64,000 nt of DNA from Buxus sempervirens (taxonomy: Eukaryota > Streptophyta > Magnoliopsida > Buxales > Buxaceae), in contig OX387186.1 of assembly GCA_947561395.2 (NCBI GenBank), forward strand, positions 3,998,835-4,062,834, given 5' to 3'. The translations under genes and the position numbers were made by a program. Positions 1 through 11,200 of this stretch are shown here, piece after piece (position 1 is the stretch's first letter; the number at the start of each line of letters is the position of its first letter). The notes beneath the pieces are model-generated. The model searched no databases and had not been told where the DNA came from. It saw nothing but the letters and a program-made list of their open reading frames with translations.

Positions 1-1219
1 ATAGTTAAAATTTAAACTGTTGAACAGCTCAAATCCACTTTTAGGTCTCCGAAAATATTTATGCAGAGTTGCAGCAAGAGTAAATAATTTACATACTACC
101 ATATGAGGAAAAATATCCATCTAGAGTGACAATCTGCGAGTCATGCATTTTTGTGGTCAAAAACTTTTCTCCCAATACCCTCAAGGTATATATGCGTATA
201 TCTATATATACATGTAAATGTGTATGTATGTATTTATTTATTTATTTGTATTCAGGTTTATATCCACATTAAACATGAAATATCTAATTCATAAAATCAA
301 ACAAAGTAACAACAAATCCACATATATATAACCATGTCCATATCCAAATCCATACACGCGCATTGCTCACGCACACACATATAACTACATACATATTTTT
401 ATGTGTATACACTTATACATGTATACATGGCCCCAGAAAATTAAACTTAGATACAGAAACAATATCATATTTGGTCAGACCCACCAGGGGAAGGGGGTGC
501 TGCTTCCAAGAACCCAAACATCAATGACACTAAACTGGATAAAAGACGGATATGGATCACATGTTTAAAGAGAATCAGATATATGAATATAAGTCATTAA
601 AAATTTTCATTTAATTGGCAGAAAAATTAATTTCACAGTTCATACGAGTCCTTAAAAGTTTTCGTTTGATAATCAGTTTAAACCCTAAAAGGAAAGAGAA
701 ATAAAATGTCCTCGCAGATGCAACCTGCTTCTATGCCTGTCTCTACTTATCAAGGAATTCTCCAAATCAAAAGAAAATAAAACCCAAAGGAACGAAAAAA
801 ATTGGCATGAACCAAGGCAATCATCTAATTGCCGCGAATTCCCATACAAGCGCAACTGACGGCTTGCGAATCCTCTATTTACGTTTTGAAAGCGAATACA
901 GCTTAAATGAAACATAAAAAGAATGAATTTTAATAATAAATACAAGCTCTTTTATACATAAATCAGATTCAACCGCAAAACTCCTAACCAAGGATCCGAA
1001 GATCCGCCAAAATTGAATAAAACAGTATGAACAAAAGATAAATCTAAGCATGGATCATTGAGTAGGTCCTAAATCAGCTGTTTTAGGGTTACATGGAGGA
1101 TAGATCAACCCATAAAAATTCAAATAAACCAAGAAAAATGACCGGAAATCCAAATTCTTGCATAAAAAAAGGAAAACAAGAAAATCGAAAGAATGAAAAT
1201 AAAAATAAGAAGAAGGGAC
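1..1219 (-). other. Start of intron 1 of the AGD5-like gene
   Basis: AT-rich sequence with short TA- and TATT-rich runs near 190-250 and no second exon that I can see on the minus strand. By position it is the 5' part of the first intron. Nothing else recognisable. Confidence 0.6.
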
Positions 1220-1270
1220 CTTTCTGTGCTTGGCATTGAGCTCTTTGGAGACGTTGGCCTTCTCGTTCAT
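1220..1270 (-). CDS. AGD5: ARF GTPase-activating protein, AGD5/NEVERSHED type, first coding exon (partial gene)
   Basis: The exon encodes 17 residues starting MNEKANVSKELNAKHRK, which I recognise as the extreme N terminus of plant AGD5/NEVERSHED ARF-GAPs. It ends at AAG followed by a GT donor, in phase 0. The family continues with the zinc-finger ARF-GAP domain (CxxC-type), which is not found in the remaining 1.2 kb to the left, so the first intron must run past the window edge. Family role: GTP hydrolysis on ARF GTPases at the trans-Golgi/endosome, acting in membrane traffic and, in Arabidopsis, organ abscission. The identification rests on a short exon but an unusually specific one. The start is the first ATG after a CT-rich leader. 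Confidence 0.8.
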
Positions 1271-1595
1271 GCTGCCCCAAGCTGTTTGCCCGTGCTGCCC
1301 GAATTTCTTAAGAATTTCAGTAGTGGGAGAGAGAGAGAGAAAGGAAAACGAATGAACACAAAGTCCTCGCTCTCTCCTCCCTGTCTTTTCGTTTGAGAAT
1401 CTGACGATTGTAGAAGGAAAGAAAGAAAGTGGAAGAATCGTAATGGCGTCTCCTTGACTTTTTTATTCTCCTTTTGGGCCTTGCCCCACACACGTGGCCG
1501 CCTCAGCCTCCGGCCCGTGTGAGCGTCCAAGTTGGTTCATTGGTAGTTAATTTTTCGCCTTTATTTTTTCTTTGATTAATTAGCAGCTTTTCTAA
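1271..1595 (-). promoter_or_regulatory. 5' leader and proximal promoter of the AGD5-like gene
   Basis: Immediately upstream of the start codon on the minus strand lies a leader with a CT-dinucleotide tract (GA on the plus strand near 1328-1342), common in plant 5' UTRs. Beyond about 1530 the sequence becomes AT-rich and is interrupted by a Helitron at 1596. No TATA box could be fixed with confidence. Confidence 0.4.
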
Positions 1596-1634
<39 letters not shown>

Positions 1635-1860
1635 CGTGGGCCCCACTTGGAAGCGTGTCCAAAACAATTTATAACTTTTCCAAAATGCCCATCCCCTGCA
1701 TTGTTTGGTTTCAATAATACAGGGCTATACCTGTCTCAATTCACCATTTTTATACAAAAACAGTTAGTTTATAAGTGCCTCCACTTCTCTTTTCTTTCTA
1801 TTCTCTCTCTCCCCATTTCTTCTCTCTCCACACGCAGTCTTGCACGTGGACCCCTGCTAG
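1596..1860 (+). mobile_element. Non-autonomous Helitron, copy 1 (265 bp)
   Basis: Starts TCTATATA and ends CCCTGCTAG, flanked by A on the left and T on the right, as expected for Helitron insertion between A and T. Ten bases inside the 3' end is an imperfect hairpin (CCACACGCA / TGCACGTGG). It shares its body with the two minus-strand copies at 2644-3145: the 5' TATATAACGTG box, a central 'AATGCCCATCC' region and a CT-rich 3' part. No Rep/helicase coding is present, so it depends on an autonomous partner. The 5' TA run at 1598-1633 has expanded into a microsatellite. It sits just upstream of the AGD5-like leader. Confidence 0.8.
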
Positions 1861-2643
1861 TTAAGTGAAATTAAACAACTGCTTTGATTATTCTTAGTTT
1901 CTTTTAACCCTTTATATCAAATATGAACCCGATTTGAACCATGCACCTCCAGTGTGTAAGACCAGCGTGAACGTCATTGTTTGATGGAAAATAATCTAAA
2001 TAATAAAATACAAAAAGGTAAATTCACAAGAGGAAATTAAGTTGATTAGCATGTGACAAAAGAAGCTTAGGCAAACAATGACATGAAAGGCCCTTTGATC
2101 TTAAGACCCTGCAAGGTTAAATCTTCAAAGGCCATATAAATTGGAAATTCTATGCATATTTACAGTACAATTATGTTAATTTGCTATTGCTTATGCTCTT
2201 TTTCGGTATTATTATGTGCATCCTCTCGTCTTTGTGATGTTAAATACCACGTTCGGGGATTAGTATAGCTATTAAAAAAAAAGTTACATATTTGGGTACG
2301 TTAGGCTCTAAATATGGTTTTCCTTTCTGCTCTCATAAAAAAGGCAAACTACTTGATATCCCACCTCCAATTGAGACATCCAGAAGTTGTTTCAGTTGTA
2401 CAACTGTCCGCTGTTCTAGTTGGTCTCGTTAATGTAGCATTCCCAACATAAGTAAGTGGATGGGTGTGTGTATGGTTCTTAAGTATAGGGGGGGCACGTG
2501 CATACTACACGTCCTTAATTACCCTTTATATAGCATATAAGCGTGGTGGTTATGCTTCTGGGATTGTTTTGGTTGGAGATAGCAATAAATGGAAAAAAAA
2601 AGGTACTTGAGAGAGTATTCCCCCTTCTTCCCTTTATTAATAA
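1861..2643. other. Intergenic, no gene seen
   Basis: AT-rich sequence between Helitron copies. No coding region, RNA gene or recognisable repeat found. Confidence 0.5.
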
Positions 2644-2900
2644 CTAGCAAGGTTGCACGTGCAAAACTGCACGTGGAGAGAGAAAATGGAGAGAGGAGAA
2701 GTGGGGAGAGAGGGAATGGAGAGAGAAGTGGGGGCAGTTACAAACTAATTGTTTTTGAACGGAAATAGCGAGTTGAGACGGATATAGACCTATATTATTG
2801 AAACTAAACCATGCAAGGATGGGCATTTTGGAAAAGTTGTAAATTGTTTTGATCACGCTTCCTAAGGGGCACTTCACGTTATATATGGTATAGATATAGA
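2644..2900 (-). mobile_element. Non-autonomous Helitron, copy 2 (257 bp, tandem partner)
   Basis: On the minus strand it starts TCTATATC and ends TTGCTAG, with T flanking the 3' end. A perfect 8-bp stem hairpin (CACGTGCA, short loop, TGCACGTG) lies about 10 bases before the CTAG end, which is the classic Helitron 3' structure. Its 5' end abuts the CTAG of copy 3 with no spacer, so the two form a head-to-tail pair. Confidence 0.85.
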
Positions 2901-3145
2901 CTAGCAGGGTTGCACATGCAAGATTGCACGTGGAGAGAGGAGAAGTGGGGAGAGAGGGAATGGAGAGAGAAGTGGGGTAGTTACAAACTAATTGTTTTTG
3001 AACGAACATGGTAAGTTAAGACGTGTATAGTCCTGTATTATTGAAACCAAACTTTGCAAGGGATGGGCATTTTGGGAAAGTTGTAAATTGTTTTGGGCAT
3101 GCTTCCCAAGGGGGCACCTCACTTTATATATATAGTAGAAGTAGA
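2901..3145 (-). mobile_element. Non-autonomous Helitron, copy 3 (245 bp, tandem partner)
   Basis: On the minus strand it starts TCTACTTCTACTATATATA, a textbook Helitron 5' end, preceded by A, and ends CCTGCTAG directly followed by the T that opens copy 2. The subterminal hairpin is slightly decayed (CACGTGCAATCTTGCATGTG). The internal sequence is colinear with copies 1 and 2. Confidence 0.85.
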
Positions 3146-5024
3146 TATAAATGTTTTGTGCAAGCAATGAGTAGAATTGATTCCGAATAAAACAAAGGAC
3201 CTAACAAAAAAAAATTTTTTTTTTGGACCTAGCGTTTGGTGATGCACATTATTACAACGGAATGAGACACCTGAGACTGAGAGCCATTTGAACATTGTCG
3301 ACTAATTAAAAATGAGAAACATTCCTGATGCACAACAACATCCAATTGATGGATGATTATTAGATTATGGAAACCGACTCACGGTTTCGCACTCATTTGC
3401 TTGACGATAAGCCAGACGAGATCTCCAAGATTTTGCTTCGTTGAGTCTTTTACCTGTGTTATTTCAGTTGGTGTGGGTCACATCAGATAAGGAACTCTTG
3501 GTGTTGTTAGACAACCGCATCATACCAAAATTATTGTTTATCAAATCTTTCGAAAGTCAAAAAAGTAGAATTCAGTAATTGAGTTGGATTAAGAAATGAA
3601 AACGGAGAGACGTAAGTCCATAAAGTGGAGTGACCTATCGTCCAACCAAACTAACCACAAAAGATATGAAAGGATTCTTAGTATGCAATAGAACCTAACA
3701 TAGCATATTTTATGTCCAAGCATATGATTGTAAGTTGCACCCATTCATCACATGGGGTCCATGTGCATTAATAAAAGCAATATATATTGTCATCCTTTTT
3801 ATTTTTTATTTTGTTTTAATCTACACTAGTTAATTAATTCAATATATTCCAATCCGATATTTATTTGGGTTGCATTTAGTATTTGCTTTTTTACTATCTG
3901 AAGCAACAAGTATGTTTGGACAGTGAGTATTTTTTTTTCTCAAAATTTCCTAGTTGCATAGAAACAATGAGCGGAGATGCAATAAAATTTTCCTTCTAAA
4001 AAAAAATAATTATATTAATTTTGAATCATCGTAAGAAACAAAAGCGTTCATTGTCTAAACTTGCTTATTGTTTCAAAAAGCAATACCAAAAATAATAGAG
4101 CATTAACTTAAAGATCATATATACTGGCACTAAAGATTAAGATGATGTTAAATGGGGTCTTTGGTGAAATCGTTATTATCAAACTTTTCGGAGGAAAAAT
4201 GCTTGGACTCTTGTCTTTCAACATTCACTGCAATTTTCTTGTGCACTTTAAGTGTTTATTTTGAGAGATGTTGCCATGTGAAACATTTGTTATTATAAAC
4301 ATAAGAAGGTTTTTCTTGATGGAAAATATGTAACTATAAGATGCATAGCATCCCACGGGTGAGAGTAAGGAGGGTAGGGGATGTGTTTATTTCTTTAGTA
4401 TTGCTACTCCTGAACATGTTTCAAATTAGGCATACTACATGCACCAAGGCCTGGGTTGAGATCATTTGCCGTGCGAGGCTGTAGCATATGCTGACATCTC
4501 AGTCTCACAATTGTCGTACTTTCATATTTCTCAATGTAAAAAGATCTTTTTTATTGGAAAAGCAATAATCATGTGATGCTACACGTGATAGCATCTGACT
4601 AAGGCAATAACATATGAGGTAACTTTATGAAGCAATGAGTTCATTTTATTAGCTTTTACTTGAGTGGTCTTTGTAGTTTAATTGAGATTAGTGTCCAACG
4701 GTTAAAAAGATGAAAAAAGGTTTTTTTTTTCTTTTGTTGAAAACAATCTTGACCGTGAGATGCTTCAGGTTTGTTCAACACGAGGGAGATATTTCCGCGT
4801 GGAGCATCCAACGACAACGACAGAGATATTTCCCTTTCTTACATGTATTGAAAAAAGTATAACCTTTAATGCTCCAGGTGGCATCTGTCTCTCTCAAAGT
4901 TACAAAAATATGGGAACAAGTGCAGAGTATATCATCTCACCTCGCACCCATACCTCAAGTGTAATACGTCGATGATTTACGTGTCCTGTCCCCGCCGGAA
5001 ATAAGTGAAACAATAATTCTATCA
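3146..5024. other. Intergenic, no gene seen
   Basis: AT-rich, with an A9/T11 run near 3207-3224. I see no credible coding exon or RNA gene. The last few hundred bases are likely promoter of the downstream plus-strand gene. Confidence 0.5.
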
Positions 5025-5033
5025 AAACCCTAA
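5025..5033 (+). promoter_or_regulatory. telo box (AAACCCTAA) in the leader of the FAM21-like gene
   Basis: AAACCCTAA lies 230 bases before the start codon. This motif is frequent around transcription starts of plant housekeeping genes. The surrounding sequence is followed by a plausible leader intron donor (GGGTAAGA near 5087). Confidence 0.4.
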
Positions 5034-5262
5034 TTTGTTTCTTTCCGAGAAGAAGATCGATCGAAAACTGAGGTGTTACCAATTTACGGGTAAGATTTAA
5101 ATCTCACCTCTCCGCTTTTCCTTTTCCCTCTTGTCCCCTTCTTTTTTTTGGTAATGATGTAAGCTATTTCCGAGTAATGTCTTCGGAATTTAGTCGGAGA
5201 AAGTTATTTGATTCTCTTAAATTTGATTTTGTTAGGGCATTCGAAAGCAGATATCATTTTCT

Positions 5263-8200
5263 ATGGAAAATTCGATCAGGAAGCGTTTGAGTTTACAGAA
5301 TGAGGTTAGTTTGTTCAGATTTGGTGCTATTTCTTTATTCAATTGAAGATGATGTCTTCATCAAATTTTACTTTCAGAGTGAGTTTAGCTATGCGATTTA
5401 GGATTTCCGGTTTGAAAATATAAAGAAGTTTGGACGTAATCATTGAAGAGGATGGCGCTTTTAATTATTATCGTACGCCTTTCATCTCCAACATCTTACT
5501 CTTAATTATTTTCATGATAGGTTCTCAAGTGGTTGAGCGACCTCTCAGAAAATATTCAGAAGAGAGCACAAACTACGATAGTGGAAGTAAATGACTTAAG
5601 TCACCAAGCCGATACAGCAGAGCGAGATTTGAAGAACACTCTCAATACACTCCGAAATCTATCATATTCTAGATATCTCGATAATGTCAGTAGTTTATTC
5701 AGTTATTACATCATGATGAACCTGTTTTTAATGCAAGACATTATCGTATTTGAGGAACATTATTTTTTCAATTCAGAGAATTTCAGAAGAAGACTACTTG
5801 TGTAATAATGTGAACAAAGACGGCAAGAAATCAGCACAGTTGGACATTCCTGCTCAGAGTTATGAAGCAGACATACTGCCAAGATACAAAGAGGCTATAT
5901 CTCTTGGATTGCATTCATATCAGAATCACATGCAGAAAATGAACAAGAAATCATCGACTGGATCTATAATAAATGTAATCTTCCATATTTGCTCATAATA
6001 TTGCTCATTGATGAATGATGCCTACTTGCTGTTTATGTCTTTGATCCAATCTATATCTTGATTAATTGATATTTGACGAAATTTGAGTCTTCTAAGTTAT
6101 CAAAGCCCATGTTATTGCTGAATGATCTTGATTAGCACATAATCCTCACTCTGGATATTTTCATCCTGAAAATGCATTGCTTTTTAGTTGACAATATTTT
6201 GCTTTATGTATCATTAAGTGTCAAAATTTATGGCTCTTTAATTAAAAGTTGGTGGATGCTGATAGAAGCAATGGGGGATTCAGAATAGAAGTGATACTAT
6301 AAGTTGATATCTGCAAGTGTGTTTTGCCAGGAAAAAGTTAGCAGATCCATGGATCATGTGATCTTGCTGTATTTGATGTTAGAAGGATTTGTAAATATAA
6401 CAATGAAAGCATATGGCCACATAATATATCTCCAATGTGCCTTCACTTGTTGACTATAGGCAAACTCTCTTTCTCTCTCTTGCTTGCTTTCTTGCTCACT
6501 TCTGCTAGCAGTACCAGTATTCTTTTTGTCTACATATTTACATTCAAATAAGTCGCATTTCAATGGCAGCTTTGTAGAACTTTTAGGACCACGTATAGGT
6601 GGAGAATTCAAGAATCATTCTAAATGCTATCATGTGACAATGTTCCTGCCCGAAGGGGGAGTGGGGAGTGTGTGTTCAAGGTCCATAATTTGGAATTCTT
6701 GGATTGTATATGGTTAATCAAGTAAGATATTGAATTAAGTTAATTTGACTTTGATGCAACGACTCTTTCACCAGTCATGTGGAAGTTTAGTGATCAAGCA
6801 ACTTGAAGACTGGAGTCTTGCAGCTGACAGTTCTTAACTATCATATTATTTAAATAAAATTTTTTATGATGGTGCCCCCATGAGTCCTTTATTTTTTATA
6901 TCTAACATTAATGAGAGTGCTGTTAAGCTTGAGATTATTTTTTGAATGGTTGTTGGTTATTAAACTTTCGCCCAACCTTCTAGGTATCTATGCAATAATT
7001 GCATGCTCATACTAACTGGGAGGATGACTCATTTATGATTGACTGATTTTTATTGATAATTGATCAGTTATTTTTAAGAAATTAATGGTGAAAATTGATA
7101 TCTTGTTTCTCATTGAGTATCTGACAAGATTTTTTTCTGGCTCTTTCCTGTGAGAATATATGCTTTGACATTACTTAAACAGCAATTGAATCTAAAAGAT
7201 GATTTTTTTTTTCCGGAAAGCTTGTTATCTGTTATATTATTATTTTTGTTTTCATTTTTCTTCATGCATGCTGGAAGGCTGGGTTGGCACGTGGTCCACT
7301 CCCACATATAATTGGCTCAGAAGAGTATATTCATGATAATAGTTGTGGCCTAGCAGGTAGTGGGATTTCTTTTTGACATATAAGTACCAGATACACAGAA
7401 AAGCATATAGATATACACGTATATAAATATGCATGCATCACATTTGCATTGCCTTGCATTGGTTTTTTAACAGAGATATTTGTTTTGCCATTTCCTTTAC
7501 ATGCAGAGGGTTTGTTATTGGAGAGAGAATCACTTGATTTTGGCAGCTTATTAGAAACCAAAGCCTTATCATCTGATTTAGGGAGGGTCGTGCCAAATGC
7601 TATGCCTGGCGTTGATTTGTTCGGGGAGGAACCAGGCACTTCAGAGAGAGTAAGTTGATGATTCAGTATTTCTTTTATCTATTCCAATCTGACTCATGTT
7701 CCATTACATCTATATACATTATACTTTAATTTTGATATAGGACCACATTTACCTACTGAAAAATTTCATAGAACTCTGCCTATGTTGTGGTTTTGTACCA
7801 CCTATATTTTTTGTACCGCTATATCTTTGTGTATTACCTCCCTATGGTTCCAGTGCAGGAAGGGGATGAGGTTGAGTATATAACTTTTGCTAAGTCTTAA
7901 CTGTCTTATGCTTTTATTAATCAAAATTCTGTATATATATTTAATTTTCTGCATTAGGTTGGGGTTTATGGTTTGGAATTTACTTATTGTTATATTCTTA
8001 TGAGATATCATAGAGAAGGCCGGGTTGGGATCACCTGTTGGGACGAGAGTTCTGAGATCTAAAAGTGTGGTATTATGCCAATTAGATATATGAGTTCAGG
8101 ATGGGAATTGGAGGTGGATCAAATTCTTCTTAATGGCATGATATACCCGAACTACCCAAAATCTTGACAAGTTTTTGTTATATTCTTGATTTTTTTCCCA

Positions 8201-11200
8201 GTGGATGTACCCAAATCCATTTTATCATGTTCCTGAAGAAACTTCTGAACAAATTTTTTGTTCCTGATTTGGAGTGGACTTTTCTCCATGCTTACTTTTT
8301 GTGTATACTGGAATGTGTGGCTTAACTGTATAGTTTCTTACAGTTTCCTTATTGACCAATAGAGGGTACCTCATGATACAAAATTTGGAGATGTTGAAAA
8401 TTGAAATACGTCCTAAACTGTCAAGGCCTTTAGTTTCTTGGTAATGTGTCTGTATGCCCTCTCCTCCTAAGTTAAACTTGTTAAATGCAAAAAGCATTGG
8501 ATATACAAGTGCTTTATGCCTCTTTCTAAATTTTCCTCTTTCTAGTGTCATGATAATACAAGTTTCACTTATTGAAATCGACAATCAATTGTAAATTTCA
8601 GAATTTAGACTGTTAATTTATATTCTGATGCTCTGACTTTTTTACAGAAGGAAAATGAACCATTTGTATCTGCTGCATTAGACTTCAAGGCGATGCTTGA
8701 GGCTGCACTTCTCAGTCCCTATAAGTACTGTATGATTCAATGTCATTTCATGGTTTGTCAGCATGCATATATGTATGTGCCCTTGCAAATGGAAAACATA
8801 TGGAACCTTTGAAGTTATATAATGCAGATTGTTGTATTATTCATTTGTTTTTCTTTTTACCTTGTCATGAAGATAATTGATTAGATAAAGTAAATTTGTT
8901 TTGAATTATTGTTGCAACCTTGTCCTTGTTTGTCTGTCTCTGCCTCTCTTTCCCTCTGCCTCTCCCTATTTTCTGTTGGTGTTATCAGCAGCTTGAAAAT
9001 ATTATTTTTTCTTTTCATTTCTATCTATAAATATATATTGTTTTAATCTTTGGTTTTTTGTCATATTTTTTGCTGTGATTTATGTTATGCATTTTTTTTT
9101 TATTTCGTACCCTGATGTCATGTCATGGATTAATTGTATGTGTAGATTGGTTAAGAAACTGCGTAACATGATCCAGGTTTGCTATCTGCTCAGGAAGATC
9201 TTGTTATCCGGAATAAATAAAAAATAGGAAGCCAATCATGAAACATTAAAATACAACTTTTGAACCATTTTTTTCGTAGTAATTGTGCACACCCCACTCC
9301 GGGTCGCAGGTCGCACGGATGTGCCTTTTGCTTGGGTCGACTTGCCTTTTTGTATTTTTTGATTTTTTTGGTTTTAATGTCCTTAGCCGGTTCAATTTGA
9401 TTTTGCAGTCGCCACTGCTCATGGATTTGAAGGTGTAAGCAGTCACCCAGGCTTATTTGATCTGAACCAGAGTCTGGCTAAGTGACCCGATTATGACCCG
9501 GGGAAGTCCGTGAACACCCCGAGCCACCTTGCATAGTAGGTTCCCATCTATGAATTTAGTTGTACTTTTTTGTTCATTTTATGTACCAGCCTGTTAAAAT
9601 GTTTTGGACTTCTGCAAATTAAAATCTCTGGGCTGGTTAGGACCTGCTTTTGAATCAAGTCTAAGTCGGGCCCCTCAGTTGATTGGACCGGTACTTATTT
9701 GATCATTGGGCTTATTAGAAAGCCCCCATTGAATTCTAATTTAATCTGAGCCCATCAAAAGACATAATTTTCTTCCAAGGGTAAAATGGTCATTTTACAG
9801 GGGAATTTCCCAGAAATTACTGATTTGAGCTGTGGAGCACTCAATATTAGGAACAATATAAGAAAATTGCATTAGCATTTAAAATGAGGAGATGGGATGA
9901 AAAATAGAGACAGGGGGGTTTTGAAATGAACCTTATAAAGAAAAGAAAGTGAAATTCATTTATACACTAAACTTTTGAAAATATCTAAAACATAATAAGA
10001 CTTTCTAATTCACAAATCTTCACCCCCAAACTTCAACGACCCATACTTTTAAGCATGTGTTGGTGGGTTCTTCATAGATGCATAGAAAATCCTTAAAAAA
10101 TCTGGAAATTAATCCCCATGTGGTTCTAATAACCATACTGTATGAACGAGGAGATTTTTCAAGAGATGAAAGGATCACCTCATTGTGTTCAACCAAACAT
10201 GAAATTCAAACCATTCATTCGGCTGTTTGTAGGTTACATATCAAACTTGGAATTCAACTTTCTATGCAATGAAGAATAGTATGCTAACACACTGCAAAAC
10301 GTATTGAATCATGGTTGCAGGTTACTATATTCTTCCTTCATTGTTGGGTTCGGTTACAGCAACCAAACCCGACAGATTTAACACTTCCTGTTTGTTTTGT
10401 TTTTCTTTTCTTTGTGAATGTATAAGTCTGTTCTTTGGATCAAATTACAAAGGCTATACTAAAGTCGGCTATCACAGTAACAAAAATAAAAAATTTCAGA
10501 AAGAACGGAGAGATTGATTGCTCTGTTGTTTCTTAAATTCTCTAGAGAAGCCCATCCTTCCGTTTCATGCATTCAAGGAGAATAAGTATTAAAACGAAAA
10601 TTCAGACTTTTTCACTCATTATCTCCCTTCAGATTTCCCCATACTGTGCATCCATAACACACCCAAAAGTTTAGGAACATAATCTAAAGAAGAAAAAATA
10701 CATCATCTGAAGAAGAACCCAACAAGTTGGACCGAACTTGGACTCTCTTCATTTCTATTTTGCCATAAACATTTAACAATACTCTATATTATGAGTTCAC
10801 AGTATATCACCTGATATGAAGGATCCGCGGCTTGGCTTGAGGTCGAGCTCTTGAAATCACCTTTCCCTCCTATCTTGGTTACTCGCTCAACTCTCGGCTA
10901 CACTCCTCCGGGCTCTCTCTTTTCTCTCCGTTGTTTTTTCTCAACTTACCAGATTTCCTCCCTCTTTCTCAGCTGGAAGCTCTCCTCTTTATATAGGAGA
11001 GCCATCCCCAAAGTCATGGCACAGGACGGTGCCATGAATGATTGGTTCGGCTGCATGGCTACCGTCCTTCAATAAATGAAGAAGAGGCTGCACGTTTTCA
11101 AATTTTTTTTATTATTATTTATTTTTTAACTTATTGACTTTTATTATTTTATAATTTTTTATTTAATGTTTGCCTTTTCTTTTACGAAACAACCATTTTT

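Noticed and set aside
685-945. Minus-strand frame of 86 codons in the AGD5 intron
   Set aside because: Low-complexity, no family features, lies inside an intron.
5750-5998. Long frame read as a separate small gene
   Set aside because: It is exon 3 of the FAM21-like gene plus intron on both sides.
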